Below, piece after piece: positions 28,921 to 37,213 of a stretch of 64,000 nucleotides of DNA. Position numbers and translations under genes: made by a program. Positions within the stretch are counted from its first letter, which is position 1, and every line of letters begins with the position of its first letter. The stretch covers positions 1,178,001 through 1,242,000 of the forward strand of contig JAPFFF010000011.1 of assembly GCA_039105265.1 (NCBI GenBank), written 5' to 3'. Origin of the DNA: Tritrichomonas musculus. Its lineage: Eukaryota > Parabasalia > Tritrichomonadida > Tritrichomonadidae. Below the pieces are notes generated by a model, which was given only the letters and a program-made list of their open reading frames with translations, was not told the origin of the DNA and ran no database searches.

Positions 28921-30363
28921 TTATTGGGGGTAATCATCATCATCAACGACATTATCTTCGAGATATGGAAAATGATATTGGAACTCATGTCCTTTCGACT
29001 TCGAGTCAGAGTTCCGTTCAATTTCGTTCTTCTCCATTGATTCACCAAATTGCTTAATGGCATTCAGCACTTGCTTCGGTGATTGCTTCTTTCCTTTTCT
29101 CTCGAAGCTGCATGCTTTGTCCAACTTCTCTTTCTCTTCTGGTGATAAGTATGGTCGAAGATGATAAATGCAATTGGACAACTTCCATCCATAGGACTTG
29201 AACACGTTTATCAGCTCTGGTGCTTTTTTCTTGTCATATGATTCAATAGCGTCCAACATGTTTCGAAGATAATCAACTTCTACCATCATCAATCTCGATC
29301 TTGCCAACTTTTCAGCAAATGCATCATCTGTTGGAGGACCAGCTTGTTGAGCATTTTTGAGATTTGACACGTCATTCTTTAGATCGTGAATTTTGTTAAT
29401 GTACTTCGCCACCTTTTTTGGAGCAAGTTCCAATTTCATCAGCTCGAGTGCGTATTCGTCGTTATCATCAATGTCTTTCCTGAGTTCTTCAGCATTGTGA
29501 TTTATGTCTTGAATGTTATATTCTACCGCAGTCATTCGCTCCTCCAACTTCGTTAATCGATCTTTCAAGTTTTCATTTTCTTCTATTATTCGTTCCATTT
29601 CATCTCGAAAGTCGAATGGCCTAACATTATCCTCCTTATAATCACTATTGGATTTCATATCATGAACACTTTTCGGTGGCTTATATGGTTCTCTGTGAAC
29701 TGGTTCTTGTTCTTGTTCATGATCAACTTCTTCTTCTTCTCCTTCTATCTTTGTTTCTTCTTTTGGATTGGAACCGAATTTTTGTTTCTCGGCAAATGAA
29801 GATGGTCTAGCAAGAACACTTGGAGGTGGCGGTATTTGTTGATTAGATGGAGGTGGAGGAGGTGGAGGAACTTGTATTATATTATATGAGCGAGGTGGTG
29901 GAAAGACTTTATTTGAAATTGGAACATATGGATTCTTCCTTCTTGCATCGTCTTCTTGCTTCAATCTTGCTAATGCTTCTTCTTCTTGCTTCTTCTTCCT
30001 TCTTGCTTCTTCTTCTTGCTGCTTCTTCAATCTAGCTGCTTCTTCTTCTTGTTGCTTCTTCAATCGAGCTGCTTCTTCTTCTTCTTGCTTCTTCTTCAAT
30101 CTAGCTGCTTCTTCTTCTTCTTGCTTCTTCTTCAATCTAGCTGCTTCTTCTTCTTGCTGCTTCTTCTTTAATCTAGCTGCTGCTTCTTCTTGCTGCTTCA
30201 TGATGAACTGTCGCATGGATTCGAGTTGTTCTGGGGTCATGTTCTTGAGCCAAACTTCTGTGGGTGGAGCTGATGGCGGATCTGATGGTGGAGCTTGTTG
30301 ACCCGATTGCTCGATCGAGTCAAATAGACTAACATCGCTGTCTGAGCTGTAGTTGTATGACAT
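28921..30363 (-). CDS. Charged single-alpha-helix and coiled-coil protein
   Basis: 480 residues. Residues about 56-143 are seven or so repeats of QEEEAARLKKK, the i/i+4 Glu-Lys/Arg pattern of a stable single alpha helix. A Pro-rich linker follows (165-185, PPPPPPP), then an acidic disordered region, a coiled coil (about 250-300, ENENLKDRLTKLEERMTAVE) and a helical C-terminal domain with an acidic tail. It lies next to the polymerase gene, so a role in replication (for example as terminal protein) is possible but unsupported by motif; a virion tether is an alternative. The composition is less AT-rich than the flanking genes. Confidence 0.5.
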   Translation of the reverse strand: MSYNYSSDSDVSLFDSIEQSGQQAPPSDPPSAPPTEVWLKNMTPEQLESMRQFIMKQQEEAAARLKKKQQEEEAARLKKKQEEEEAARLKKKQEEEEAARLKKQQEEEAARLKKQQEEEARRKKKQEEEALARLKQEDDARRKNPYVPISNKVFPPPRSYNIIQVPPPPPPPSNQQIPPPPSVLARPSSFAEKQKFGSNPKEETKIEGEEEEVDHEQEQEPVHREPYKPPKSVHDMKSNSDYKEDNVRPFDFRDEMERIIEENENLKDRLTKLEERMTAVEYNIQDINHNAEELRKDIDDNDEYALELMKLELAPKKVAKYINKIHDLKNDVSNLKNAQQAGPPTDDAFAEKLARSRLMMVEVDYLRNMLDAIESYDKKKAPELINVFKSYGWKLSNCIYHLRPYLSPEEKEKLDKACSFERKGKKQSPKQVLNAIKQFGESMEKNEIERNSDSKSKGHEFQYHFPYLEDNVVDDDDYPQ

Positions 30364-30553
30364 ACAAGTATAAAAATGATCTATTTTCTAGTTGATATCA
30401 CTAAATTTTAAATTTCGTAGAAAAACTCGAAGGTGGATATTTTTCTTTGAAAAAGTTATATACACTATAAAAATTCAAAAATTGAATTAAAAAAAATAAA
30501 ATATATTGAAATTTTAAAAAAATATATTTATTAATATCACTATTATTTTATTA
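30364..30553. promoter_or_regulatory. Divergent promoter region
   Basis: 190 bp, very AT-rich, between the minus-strand helix-protein gene and the plus-strand gene at 30554. Contains AGTTATATACACTATAAAAAT, which includes TATA-box-like strings, and long A and T runs. It is the widest spacing between divergent genes in the element. Confidence 0.4.
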
Positions 30554-30979
30554 ATGATGAATGAAGAAGAAGATAAAATAGAAGATATTTTACAAAAACA
30601 AACACCTCCTAAAGATCATGATTCATTCGACTACAAAATTAATATAAACATGTCGAAAAAAATATCTCAACTAAAAGTTGAAGATGATACATCAAATTTA
30701 AGAACGATGTGTGAAAATTATGCTCATGCTCTTGAAAATGATGCACATCGACTTCGAGCAAAACAAAAAAAGAGGTATGATGAATGGTTTGACAACCTCG
30801 AGAAAGATTGTTATCCTGCAAGAGACATTGTTAACTTGTACAACATGTTCTTTGGTCATGAACTATCTATTACTCGACTTGGTTTCGGGCATCTCGATGG
30901 AACAAAGAGACACTTTACACATAAGAAAGTGAAAAGAAACAAGAAGTTCATCACAATGTACTACAAGAAAAATGAATAA
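30554..30979 (+). CDS. Small basic hypothetical protein
   Basis: 141 residues (137-140 if a later Met is used). Acidic N-terminus, a central helical region (ENYAHALENDAHRLRAKQKK) and a basic C-terminal domain ending in KKVKRNKKFITMYYKKNE. The Lys/Arg/Tyr-rich tail would fit nucleic-acid binding, but no known domain is recognised. It ends 25 bp before the 19-bp tandem array, convergent with the gene at 31271. Confidence 0.45.
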   Translation: MMNEEEDKIEDILQKQTPPKDHDSFDYKININMSKKISQLKVEDDTSNLRTMCENYAHALENDAHRLRAKQKKRYDEWFDNLEKDCYPARDIVNLYNMFFGHELSITRLGFGHLDGTKRHFTHKKVKRNKKFITMYYKKNE

Positions 30980-31004
30980 CTAAAAAAAAGTTTTTTTAAA
31001 CATG

Positions 31005-31270
31005 TTTTTCCTCATAAGCTACCTTTTTCCTCATAAGCTACCTTTTTCCTCATAAGCTACCTTTTTCCTCATAAGCTACCTTTTTCCTCATAAGCTACCT
31101 TTTTCCTCATAAGCTACCTTTTTCCTCATAAGCTACCTTTTTCCTCATAAGCTACCTTTTTCCTCATAAGCTACCTTTTTCCTCATAAGCTACCTTTTTC
31201 CTCATAAGCTACCTTTTTCCTCATAAGCTACCTTTTTCCTCATAAGCTACCTTTTTCCTCATAAGCTACC
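31005..31270. repeat. Fourteen perfect tandem copies of a 19-bp unit
   Basis: The unit TTTTTCCTCATAAGCTACC is repeated 14 times without a single difference (266 bp). It lies between the 3' ends of two convergent genes. The flanking sequence at the 3' end of the minus-strand gene (TCATTCTTCATGTGATACC) looks like a degenerate unit, suggesting the array grew from the end of that gene. On the minus strand each unit contains TAG and TGA, so the array closes frames; it could act as a two-way terminator or spacer. Confidence 0.95.
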
Positions 31271-31549
31271 TCATTCTTCATGTGATACCTTTTTGCTTTC
31301 ATACGACATTATTTTTTCCTTCATACTTTGTACTTCTTTTTTCTTTCTTTCACGATATGCCTTTTGCTGTTGTTTACGTGCTTCATTTCGTTCTTCAACA
31401 GTTGCATACTTTTGCTTTCTACCACGTTTTTCTGTTGTTTCAGTTTTTGCAGTATCAATATTTTTGAGGTTGTTGTTACTCTTGGACTTCTTCAACTTCT
31501 TGATGATAGCTGTTTCCTTGAACTCACCCAAATCTAAATTTTGGCTCAT
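31271..31549 (-). CDS. Small basic protein with bZIP-like region
   Basis: 92 residues from MSQNLDLGEF; this Met is chosen because the longer frame (to 31684) would overlap the divergent gene at 31626. Residues about 40-80 read RGRKQKYATVEERNEARKQQ followed by KAYRERKKKE, an Arg/Lys-rich helix like the basic region of bZIP proteins, with a short helical tail. It may bind DNA as a regulator. Related basic motifs occur in other large DNA viruses and transposons. The stop codon abuts the 19-bp array. Confidence 0.5.
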   Translation of the reverse strand: MSQNLDLGEFKETAIIKKLKKSKSNNNLKNIDTAKTETTEKRGRKQKYATVEERNEARKQQQKAYRERKKKEVQSMKEKIMSYESKKVSHEE

Positions 31550-31625
31550 GATTTCATTCGAGAAAAAAAATTGAATTATTTTTGAAAATTGAATATTCGC
31601 AAACAAAATCACTTCATTTTTTAAA
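31550..31625. promoter_or_regulatory. Compact divergent promoter
   Basis: 76 bp between the minus-strand bZIP-like gene and the plus-strand gene at 31626. A/T runs dominate and the plus-strand start reads CATTTTTTAAAATG, a clean instance of the element's start signature. Confidence 0.4.
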
Positions 31626-31997
31626 ATGTCGCGTTCTGGAAATGACTTCAAAGAATTCCAAAAACAGCAAAAGCTAGCTATCAAAAATGCTCATGTTGAA
31701 ATAGCCAATGCTATTAAAGAGGTGATATTTCTGTTCAACCAAAAAATAATAAACTCGACATCATCTAATGTCTGCACCATCTATGACCCTTTGATACAAG
31801 CAAACATGAACAAGATTGCTGAAGCACTTACTCAAATGAATCTCACTACCTGCGAGGTTTTTCATAAAAAGATTCCTCAATCTACAACACCAAAATCTAT
31901 TGGCTTTCACGTGCCTATAGTGCCTGACTCGCAAGAGACACAAGAAGAAGATGATGAAGATGAACAAGAAGCTTCATCTCCAAAAGACAAGGAGTAA
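31626..31997 (+). CDS. Small acidic-tailed hypothetical protein
   Basis: 123 residues. The N-terminal 60 residues are helical (FQKQQKLAIKNAHVEIANAI), the middle has a possible amphipathic helix (MNKIAEALTQMN), and the C-terminus is strongly acidic (ETQEEDDEDEQEASSPKDKE). No family recognised. It is one of three plus-strand genes within a mostly minus-strand element. Confidence 0.45.
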   Translation: MSRSGNDFKEFQKQQKLAIKNAHVEIANAIKEVIFLFNQKIINSTSSNVCTIYDPLIQANMNKIAEALTQMNLTTCEVFHKKIPQSTTPKSIGFHVPIVPDSQETQEEDDEDEQEASSPKDKE

Positions 31998-32019
31998 GAG
32001 TAAAAAAATAATTACTTTA

Positions 32020-32021
<2 letters not shown>

Positions 32022-32053
<32 letters not shown>
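32022..32053. repeat. Poly-T run of 32 bases
   Basis: An uninterrupted T32 between convergent genes ending at 31997 and 32085, followed by further T-rich sequence. Likely a slippage-prone spacer or terminator; its exact length may be uncertain in the assembly. Confidence 0.85.
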
Positions 32054-32054
<1 letters not shown>

Positions 32055-32084
32055 TTTTTTTTAAGTTTTTTTAATATGTCTTTT

Positions 32085-32609
32085 TTATACTATGCAATAT
32101 TTTAAGCATACATGATAATTATTAACAAGCTCATTATATTCTTTATTATATACTTGTTTCAAGTCAATGACTACCTCTCCATTATCTTTAATAATCTTAA
32201 TAGCATCTATTTTTCTTATTGGATTGCTCTTAGCTGCACAACATCCAACATCTTCATTAAGTTGTACTTCAACCTCACTAACATGTAGTATTGCTTTGAT
32301 GATGTTGCTAAGAGATTCAATAGGTACTATGATGCATTTCTTTGATATAATGTTAGCTAGTAGTGCTTTGTCTTGATTAAGTAGTATTTGTGCATATGCT
32401 TCAAGTATAACATTACGTACATCTGGTTCAACTTCAACAGGTTCAGTTTGCACTCCAATGTCTCTTGTAATAACAATGTCTTCCTTGCCATCATCTCTCT
32501 TATTAATAATAATGTTGTTGTTGATGTTTGATGTAGATGATGCAGCTGCTGATGGTTCTAAAGATACATTTGCTTGAACTCCATTGGTTGTACCCCTCTT
32601 CTTAATCAT
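32085..32609 (-). CDS. Hypothetical protein with VQTE motif
   Basis: 174 residues. The N-terminal 40 residues are Ser/Ala/Asn-rich and probably disordered. DIGVQTEPVEVEP at about 50-62 resembles a dynein light chain ligand. The remainder is helical and beta mixed (VRNVILEAYAQILLNQDKAL) with a Cys pair (GCCAAKSN). No family recognised. Starts 22 bp after the preceding gene. Confidence 0.45.
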   Translation of the reverse strand: MIKKRGTTNGVQANVSLEPSAAASSTSNINNNIIINKRDDGKEDIVITRDIGVQTEPVEVEPDVRNVILEAYAQILLNQDKALLANIISKKCIIVPIESLSNIIKAILHVSEVEVQLNEDVGCCAAKSNPIRKIDAIKIIKDNGEVVIDLKQVYNKEYNELVNNYHVCLKYCIV

Positions 32610-32630
32610 TTAGGTTGGGAAAAAATAGGC

Positions 32631-33077
32631 TTAAAGTACTAAGTCTAGCTGTTCTCCAATAAACATGTCAAATGACTCAATTTGATATTTCTGCTTGAGA
32701 GCATCGATTTTTGGTTTATGACTTGTAGGAGCAGCTGCAATGGAGTAGTTGTAGTATTTGATTCCTTGATACTCTTGAGTGGTAGTGTTTCCATTTATGT
32801 AGAACTCTTCGAAATCTTCAGATATTTTTCTCCTTGAGTTAGGCTTAATAAATATTGAGTCAAGATCAAGTTCTTTGAGCTTATCTGGATAAAATCTGTG
32901 GCACTTGTCTTTTATCTTGATTGAGACATAGAGTACTTTGCCTAAATAGCTCCATTCTCCTGCTTTCATTGGGTACTTGTCACAAAGTATCGAGAAATTA
33001 CATTGTTTAGTATTTGGAGCACATTTTGCGCGAAGTTCATTGACATAGTCATAGACGTTTCTTGTTGTCATTTTCAT
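32631..33077 (-). CDS. Hypothetical protein downstream of capsid genes
   Basis: 148 residues, mixed alpha/beta, basic N-terminal half with Cys residues (RAKCAPNTKQCNFSILCDKY) that do not form a regular zinc motif. It is the third gene after the major capsid gene in a tight block with 24-27 bp spacers, so it is probably expressed with the structural genes. Function unknown. Confidence 0.45.
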   Translation of the reverse strand: MKMTTRNVYDYVNELRAKCAPNTKQCNFSILCDKYPMKAGEWSYLGKVLYVSIKIKDKCHRFYPDKLKELDLDSIFIKPNSRRKISEDFEEFYINGNTTTQEYQGIKYYNYSIAAAPTSHKPKIDALKQKYQIESFDMFIGEQLDLVL

Positions 33078-33101
33078 CTGGATAAAAAATTCAATAAAAA
33101 A

Positions 33102-33536
33102 TTAATATATGTTATTTTGGGTAAAGATATGTTGGGTAGGTCCATATCGAATATCTTGTTTATTATATTCTCTTGCTCTACCTTGCATTGGTGGTTTCTC
33201 AGGCTTCTTAAGATATTTTGGTAAGAGAGGTACTGGTTTATCTTTTTCACCTATATGTCGATAAAAACCACCATCTGTAATACTAACAGGAGGTTCACGA
33301 ACAGGTTTGGTTATATGTTCTCGAGTATCTGGAAATCTAACAGGGTCCTCATGTTCAATAATCTGGGTAGGTGGTCGATTAATATATGGGTTGAAGGTTA
33401 CAGAATAAGTATTAGTATTACTGAACACACCAAAATGTTGAAACTCTATGTCTTTATTTTTCATGGTAGCTTCATTATACATCATACCTTCTCTTCCAAC
33501 AATCTCAGCATGTGGGCTTCTATAATCATTCGACAT
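33102..33536 (-). CDS. Pro-rich hypothetical virion-associated protein
   Basis: 144 residues with many Pro, Arg and His residues and little predicted regular structure (PPTQIIEHEDPVRFPD; KYLKKPEKPPMQGRAREYNK). Lies 27 bp after the major capsid gene. The extended, Pro-rich character fits a capsid cement or lining peptide, but this is inference from position. Confidence 0.45.
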   Translation of the reverse strand: MSNDYRSPHAEIVGREGMMYNEATMKNKDIEFQHFGVFSNTNTYSVTFNPYINRPPTQIIEHEDPVRFPDTREHITKPVREPPVSITDGGFYRHIGEKDKPVPLLPKYLKKPEKPPMQGRAREYNKQDIRYGPTQHIFTQNNIY

Positions 33537-33563
33537 TTTCTATAAAATAAAATATACATCTTT

Positions 33564-35246
33564 TTACTCAGGGGTTGTTAAATCATAAGGACCAATACGT
33601 ACTGATGGTGGCATACCATTAGGTCTAATTAAGATACTAATTGATATATCTGTTAATAAGCATAATAATGGAGGTGTATCTACTTCCTGTCTAAATGGAT
33701 TATCTGCCTTTTGACTACATATCAATTCGAAGTTAATAGGTGCAAGACTTGAAAGACCTTGTTGATATGTTCCATCTGTTTCAGTAGGAAGACCTATGAA
33801 GAATGAGGACCTATCATTTGGATAATAGCCTGTTGTGTTTTCATTATATTGATACTCATTCGCTAAACTTGCAATAACCTCTTTATTAAATCCATTTTGC
33901 TCTCCATTCATGTTCATTGCATTCTGGCAATATTCGAGGAACTCTGGATACTTACCATTCGTACCAAATGCTTTAGCAGGAATATTATTGTAATTACCAC
34001 AATTCATATGAAATGCTTCAAACATAGGATTCTTGAAGTATGTCTTATGTGTATGCTTAAGTGGGAATAAGCAAAACATACTATCTACAAAATTAGGTGT
34101 AATAGTAATAGTTGCTTTATCTTGTTCATTATTAAGAGGTCTTGTACAAGTGTAAAATGACATAATCTGTGTTGGGAATGTAAGTGGATGTTGTGGGTTA
34201 GCATATCTTTGAACAAGTGCTGTATATACAGATTCATGAATACCAAAACAAGGTATAATACTCGCACATTCTTCAATGGAATAATCAACAACACTCCAAG
34301 TTCTCCAATCACTGTAAATAGTTCGGTCAACTCTTTCCTTAGTATTGTTAGCTCCTGCGACTTCATATGCTCCTCCATGATTTTCACCAACAGGTGGAAG
34401 ATTCTTGGGGTGATTAATCTTATCCATTGCTATTTTTTCGGTACTTGTCCACATCCATATTGGTTCTCCAATAGGTCGAAATTCATTGGTAATTTCATCA
34501 ACATTGAAGTCTTTCATTATATGTGGATTAGCAACCAAGCTCTTTTCAAAACCAACTGGACAATATACCATACCAGCTGTTGAAAAGTATAGACGTAATT
34601 CGATTTTACCTGCAAATGCTGGCAAGTACTTGATATTAGATAAAGGTAGGAATCGTCGCAAATCAATCTTTAATCTAATTGTTTCAGTGACAGAAGTCAC
34701 ATCTTTGTTAAGATTTGCAACAAAACCACATCTCCTTCCATGAGTATCATTCCAAATATCCTTATGTCTTGCTTTACTATATATATCAGCTCTTTTAGTA
34801 ACTTCATTTGCACAACATGCAGTTAAAAAGGATTCTTCACATCCAAAGTTCTGGGTATAAAGCGTCATACCATTAGCTACAATTTCATACTTCTCAACAG
34901 CATCTCGAGCATCCTTAAAACCAAACCATACCTTACCAAAATTATAACCACTGACATTTTCTAAATCACTTAGAATTGGCTTGTCTATTTTTATCATCAC
35001 TCTCATATCTGCTCGAATAAATCCATTATATATATCAGCAGTATTATGAGTATTAGGAGAGATAATACATGTTGTATAGGAACCACTCTTAATTGGTGGT
35101 GATGGTGAATACGAAGTTTGTGGATTTAATGAGTATGCCTTATTAGTATCACTAAGTGCTATGCAATTATCGACAACATCAAAGTAAGATGCAATCTGAG
35201 TACAAACCTCTGCTGAGGTTTTCATATAGGATTCCTTGTTAAGCAT
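33564..35246 (-). CDS. Major capsid protein (double-jelly-roll type)
   Basis: 560 residues, the usual size for Polinton major capsid proteins. Beta-rich throughout. The segment VWFGFKDARDAVEKYEIVAN is the conserved strand-helix pattern seen near the start of the first jelly roll in this family, followed by Trp-rich loops and a C-terminal second barrel ending LLTDISISILIRPNG. It would form the hexagonal capsomers. Upstream in transcription order lie the charged protein and the amphipathic protein, the classic capsid block. The start follows CTATCTAAAATG. Confidence 0.8.
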   Translation of the reverse strand: MLNKESYMKTSAEVCTQIASYFDVVDNCIALSDTNKAYSLNPQTSYSPSPPIKSGSYTTCIISPNTHNTADIYNGFIRADMRVMIKIDKPILSDLENVSGYNFGKVWFGFKDARDAVEKYEIVANGMTLYTQNFGCEESFLTACCANEVTKRADIYSKARHKDIWNDTHGRRCGFVANLNKDVTSVTETIRLKIDLRRFLPLSNIKYLPAFAGKIELRLYFSTAGMVYCPVGFEKSLVANPHIMKDFNVDEITNEFRPIGEPIWMWTSTEKIAMDKINHPKNLPPVGENHGGAYEVAGANNTKERVDRTIYSDWRTWSVVDYSIEECASIIPCFGIHESVYTALVQRYANPQHPLTFPTQIMSFYTCTRPLNNEQDKATITITPNFVDSMFCLFPLKHTHKTYFKNPMFEAFHMNCGNYNNIPAKAFGTNGKYPEFLEYCQNAMNMNGEQNGFNKEVIASLANEYQYNENTTGYYPNDRSSFFIGLPTETDGTYQQGLSSLAPINFELICSQKADNPFRQEVDTPPLLCLLTDISISILIRPNGMPPSVRIGPYDLTTPE

Positions 35247-35263
35247 TTTAGATAGAAAAAAAT

Positions 35264-35815
35264 TTACATCATATCTTCAAAGATGCGATTTCTCCTACCA
35301 ATAGGTCTCATAGGTATATATTGAGGTTGTTGTTCTTCTTCATATTGTTGTGGCGGTTCTTCAGGAACATACTGTTGTCTTGGTTTACTCATCCTTTTAT
35401 CAACAACCTCCTTTATCATACGTCTCTGTTCTTTCTTCTCTCGACTTATCTTCATTTCTTCACCTAGTGATTTTAGCTGTTTTAGTATTTCCTCATTCAC
35501 AGTAGGGTCATAAACTTGGCTTTGTTGAGTTTTTCGAGGTTTTGGAGGTTTTCGTGCAGCTTTCGAACTTATTGGCTTTCTTGGCTTTTCTTCAAGTTCC
35601 TCATGTTCTTCACTGTCTGAGTTTTCTTGAGTTTCTTCGTTATTTTCACTTTCTGAGTTTTCTTGATATTCTCGAGTTATTGGAGTTTTTCGCTGTTTTA
35701 CAATATACTTGTCTTTGGTTTTTGTAGGTAAAACTTCCCAATCTGGGTCATCCCTTCCATTCAACCATTTATGAATAACTGCAAGTCTCTTAGAACCTGT
35801 TAGATGTTTTGACAT
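35264..35815 (-). CDS. Highly charged disordered protein before the capsid gene
   Basis: 183 residues. A short N-terminal domain (KRLAVIHKWLNGRDDPDWEV) is followed by an acidic Glu/Ser/Asn stretch (about 50-77), a Lys/Pro-rich stretch, a helix (EEILKQLKSLGEEMKISREK) and a Gln/Pro/Tyr-rich tail. It ends 18 bp before the major capsid start. Size, charge and position suggest a scaffold or core protein, without sequence proof. Confidence 0.45.
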   Translation of the reverse strand: MSKHLTGSKRLAVIHKWLNGRDDPDWEVLPTKTKDKYIVKQRKTPITREYQENSESENNEETQENSDSEEHEELEEKPRKPISSKAARKPPKPRKTQQSQVYDPTVNEEILKQLKSLGEEMKISREKKEQRRMIKEVVDKRMSKPRQQYVPEEPPQQYEEEQQPQYIPMRPIGRRNRIFEDMM

Positions 35816-35862
35816 TTAAAATAAACAAAAAAGTCCAAAAATTTAGTTTTTTTGAGTTTTCA

Positions 35863-36318
35863 TTAGATGTAGGTTCTCGCCCGATTGTTGGTAGTAAAGT
35901 CACTCTCTTGTAATGATCTAGACGAAAATGCTGGCTTTTCAAGAGGTGCTCCAACTGATTCACCTTTTGCAGATTTATTAATTGATGATAAGGCAGTTTT
36001 CACTTTTCCATCTGGGACATATTTTAATGCTGTGTCAGCTATGTTTGCTAATTTATTTCTTGTACTATCGCTCAAGTAGCTTTCACCAAGACCTCTCGCA
36101 ACTGAACCAATAACACCAGCATGCTTGGTTAATCCACCTGCTGAAGCATCCAATATTTTACTTGCAAGACCTCCAGTAAAACTATCTGCAGCTCCCATTA
36201 ATAATTTACCACCTAAACCTACTCCTCCTTTTATTATCGTTTGCCATGGAGAAAATTCTTTTTGTTTAGCATAATTTGGCTTCCAATAATCTTCTTCTGA
36301 ATGAAGTTTAATTCCCAT
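35863..36318 (-). CDS. Amphipathic Gly/Ala-rich minor capsid protein (pVI-like)
   Basis: 151 residues. After a polar N-terminus (MGIKLHSEEDYW) come Gly/Ala-rich amphipathic segments (IIKGGVGLGGKLLMGAADSF; GGLASKILDASAGGLTKHAG), then a basic, Ser-rich C-terminus. This resembles the membrane-active protein VI of adenoviruses and matching Polinton minor proteins that the viral protease releases. It sits between the ATPase and capsid genes. The gene at 63729 looks like the counterpart in the second lineage. Confidence 0.5.
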   Translation of the reverse strand: MGIKLHSEEDYWKPNYAKQKEFSPWQTIIKGGVGLGGKLLMGAADSFTGGLASKILDASAGGLTKHAGVIGSVARGLGESYLSDSTRNKLANIADTALKYVPDGKVKTALSSINKSAKGESVGAPLEKPAFSSRSLQESDFTTNNRARTYI

Positions 36319-36336
36319 TTAAAAAATAATAAAAAA

Positions 36337-37203
36337 TTATTCAAAATAGTACTTATTAGCAGAAATATTCATTACGAACTTCTCATGTGGTTCTTTATGT
36401 TGTAGGTACTCAGCTACTGTCTGTTTAGTATTTAATGAGTTATTTGTTTGTTGCAACAAGCTCGTAAAATCTTCCTCACTATATCCTGTATAACATATTA
36501 TATCTGTTGCTAACCTTTTAGCATTCATATGAACAAATCGAATAGTTTGGATAGCCATGATACATGTTAAATTATAGTGTCTTGTCTTGGTTAACAACTT
36601 GATAAATTCACTATTACCATTCTTTAATAAATCACTACCTGCACAATCATCTAGTATCAATAATGTGTTATATGGATATGATGATGTTTCATACTTGACT
36701 AACTTATTGGCTATATATATTATTTTATCATTGAGCTCATTTAAATGATGCTTCTCAATGAGCCTCCTCATTTCGTCATTGGTCTCTTTCATTCGAGATA
36801 ATACATATTTGACAATGGCATAATACTTTATCTTTCTTCGAAGATGTCTTTTAAGATAACTCATTAATTCTCTTTCCTTTACATAATCGATTCTTGATCG
36901 TATCTGTTTATTAAGTGTTTCAGCTGTTTTATCCATTTTACCAGAGCTTGAGCAAAATATTATCTTTTGGTAGTATGGATGTTTAAACAACCTCTCTGTT
37001 ATCATAATATGTCTCCATATCCAAAAACTTTTACCAGCACCTGGTTTACCAATTAAAAAGTATATACCATTTGTGCTAAAAGGATAATCAGGTGATAATG
37101 GTTTAATCAAAGCACCATCTATCTCTTTCATGTTCTTCTGTAAGGTCTCTTTAATCAATGTTTCTACTTTATTTATGAGTTCTGCATTTGGGGGTTCATC
37201 CAT
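36337..37203 (-). CDS. FtsK/HerA-type genome-packaging ATPase
   Basis: 288 residues, residue for residue the same as the copy 1 protein as far as I can see. Walker A GKPGAGKS at 52-59 and Walker B LLILDD at 181-186. It drives DNA into the capsid in the family. Part of the protease, minor capsid, integrase, ATPase block with very short spacers. Confidence 0.9.
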   Translation of the reverse strand: MDEPPNAELINKVETLIKETLQKNMKEIDGALIKPLSPDYPFSTNGIYFLIGKPGAGKSFWIWRHIMITERLFKHPYYQKIIFCSSSGKMDKTAETLNKQIRSRIDYVKERELMSYLKRHLRRKIKYYAIVKYVLSRMKETNDEMRRLIEKHHLNELNDKIIYIANKLVKYETSSYPYNTLLILDDCAGSDLLKNGNSEFIKLLTKTRHYNLTCIMAIQTIRFVHMNAKRLATDIICYTGYSEEDFTSLLQQTNNSLNTKQTVAEYLQHKEPHEKFVMNISANKYYFE

Positions 37204-37213
37204 TTACAAATTT

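Noticed and set aside
29986-30171. Leu/Phe/Ser-rich plus-strand frame opposite the helix protein
   Set aside because: Antisense shadow of the QEEEAARLKKK repeats; GCTTCTTCTT periodicity keeps the frame open.
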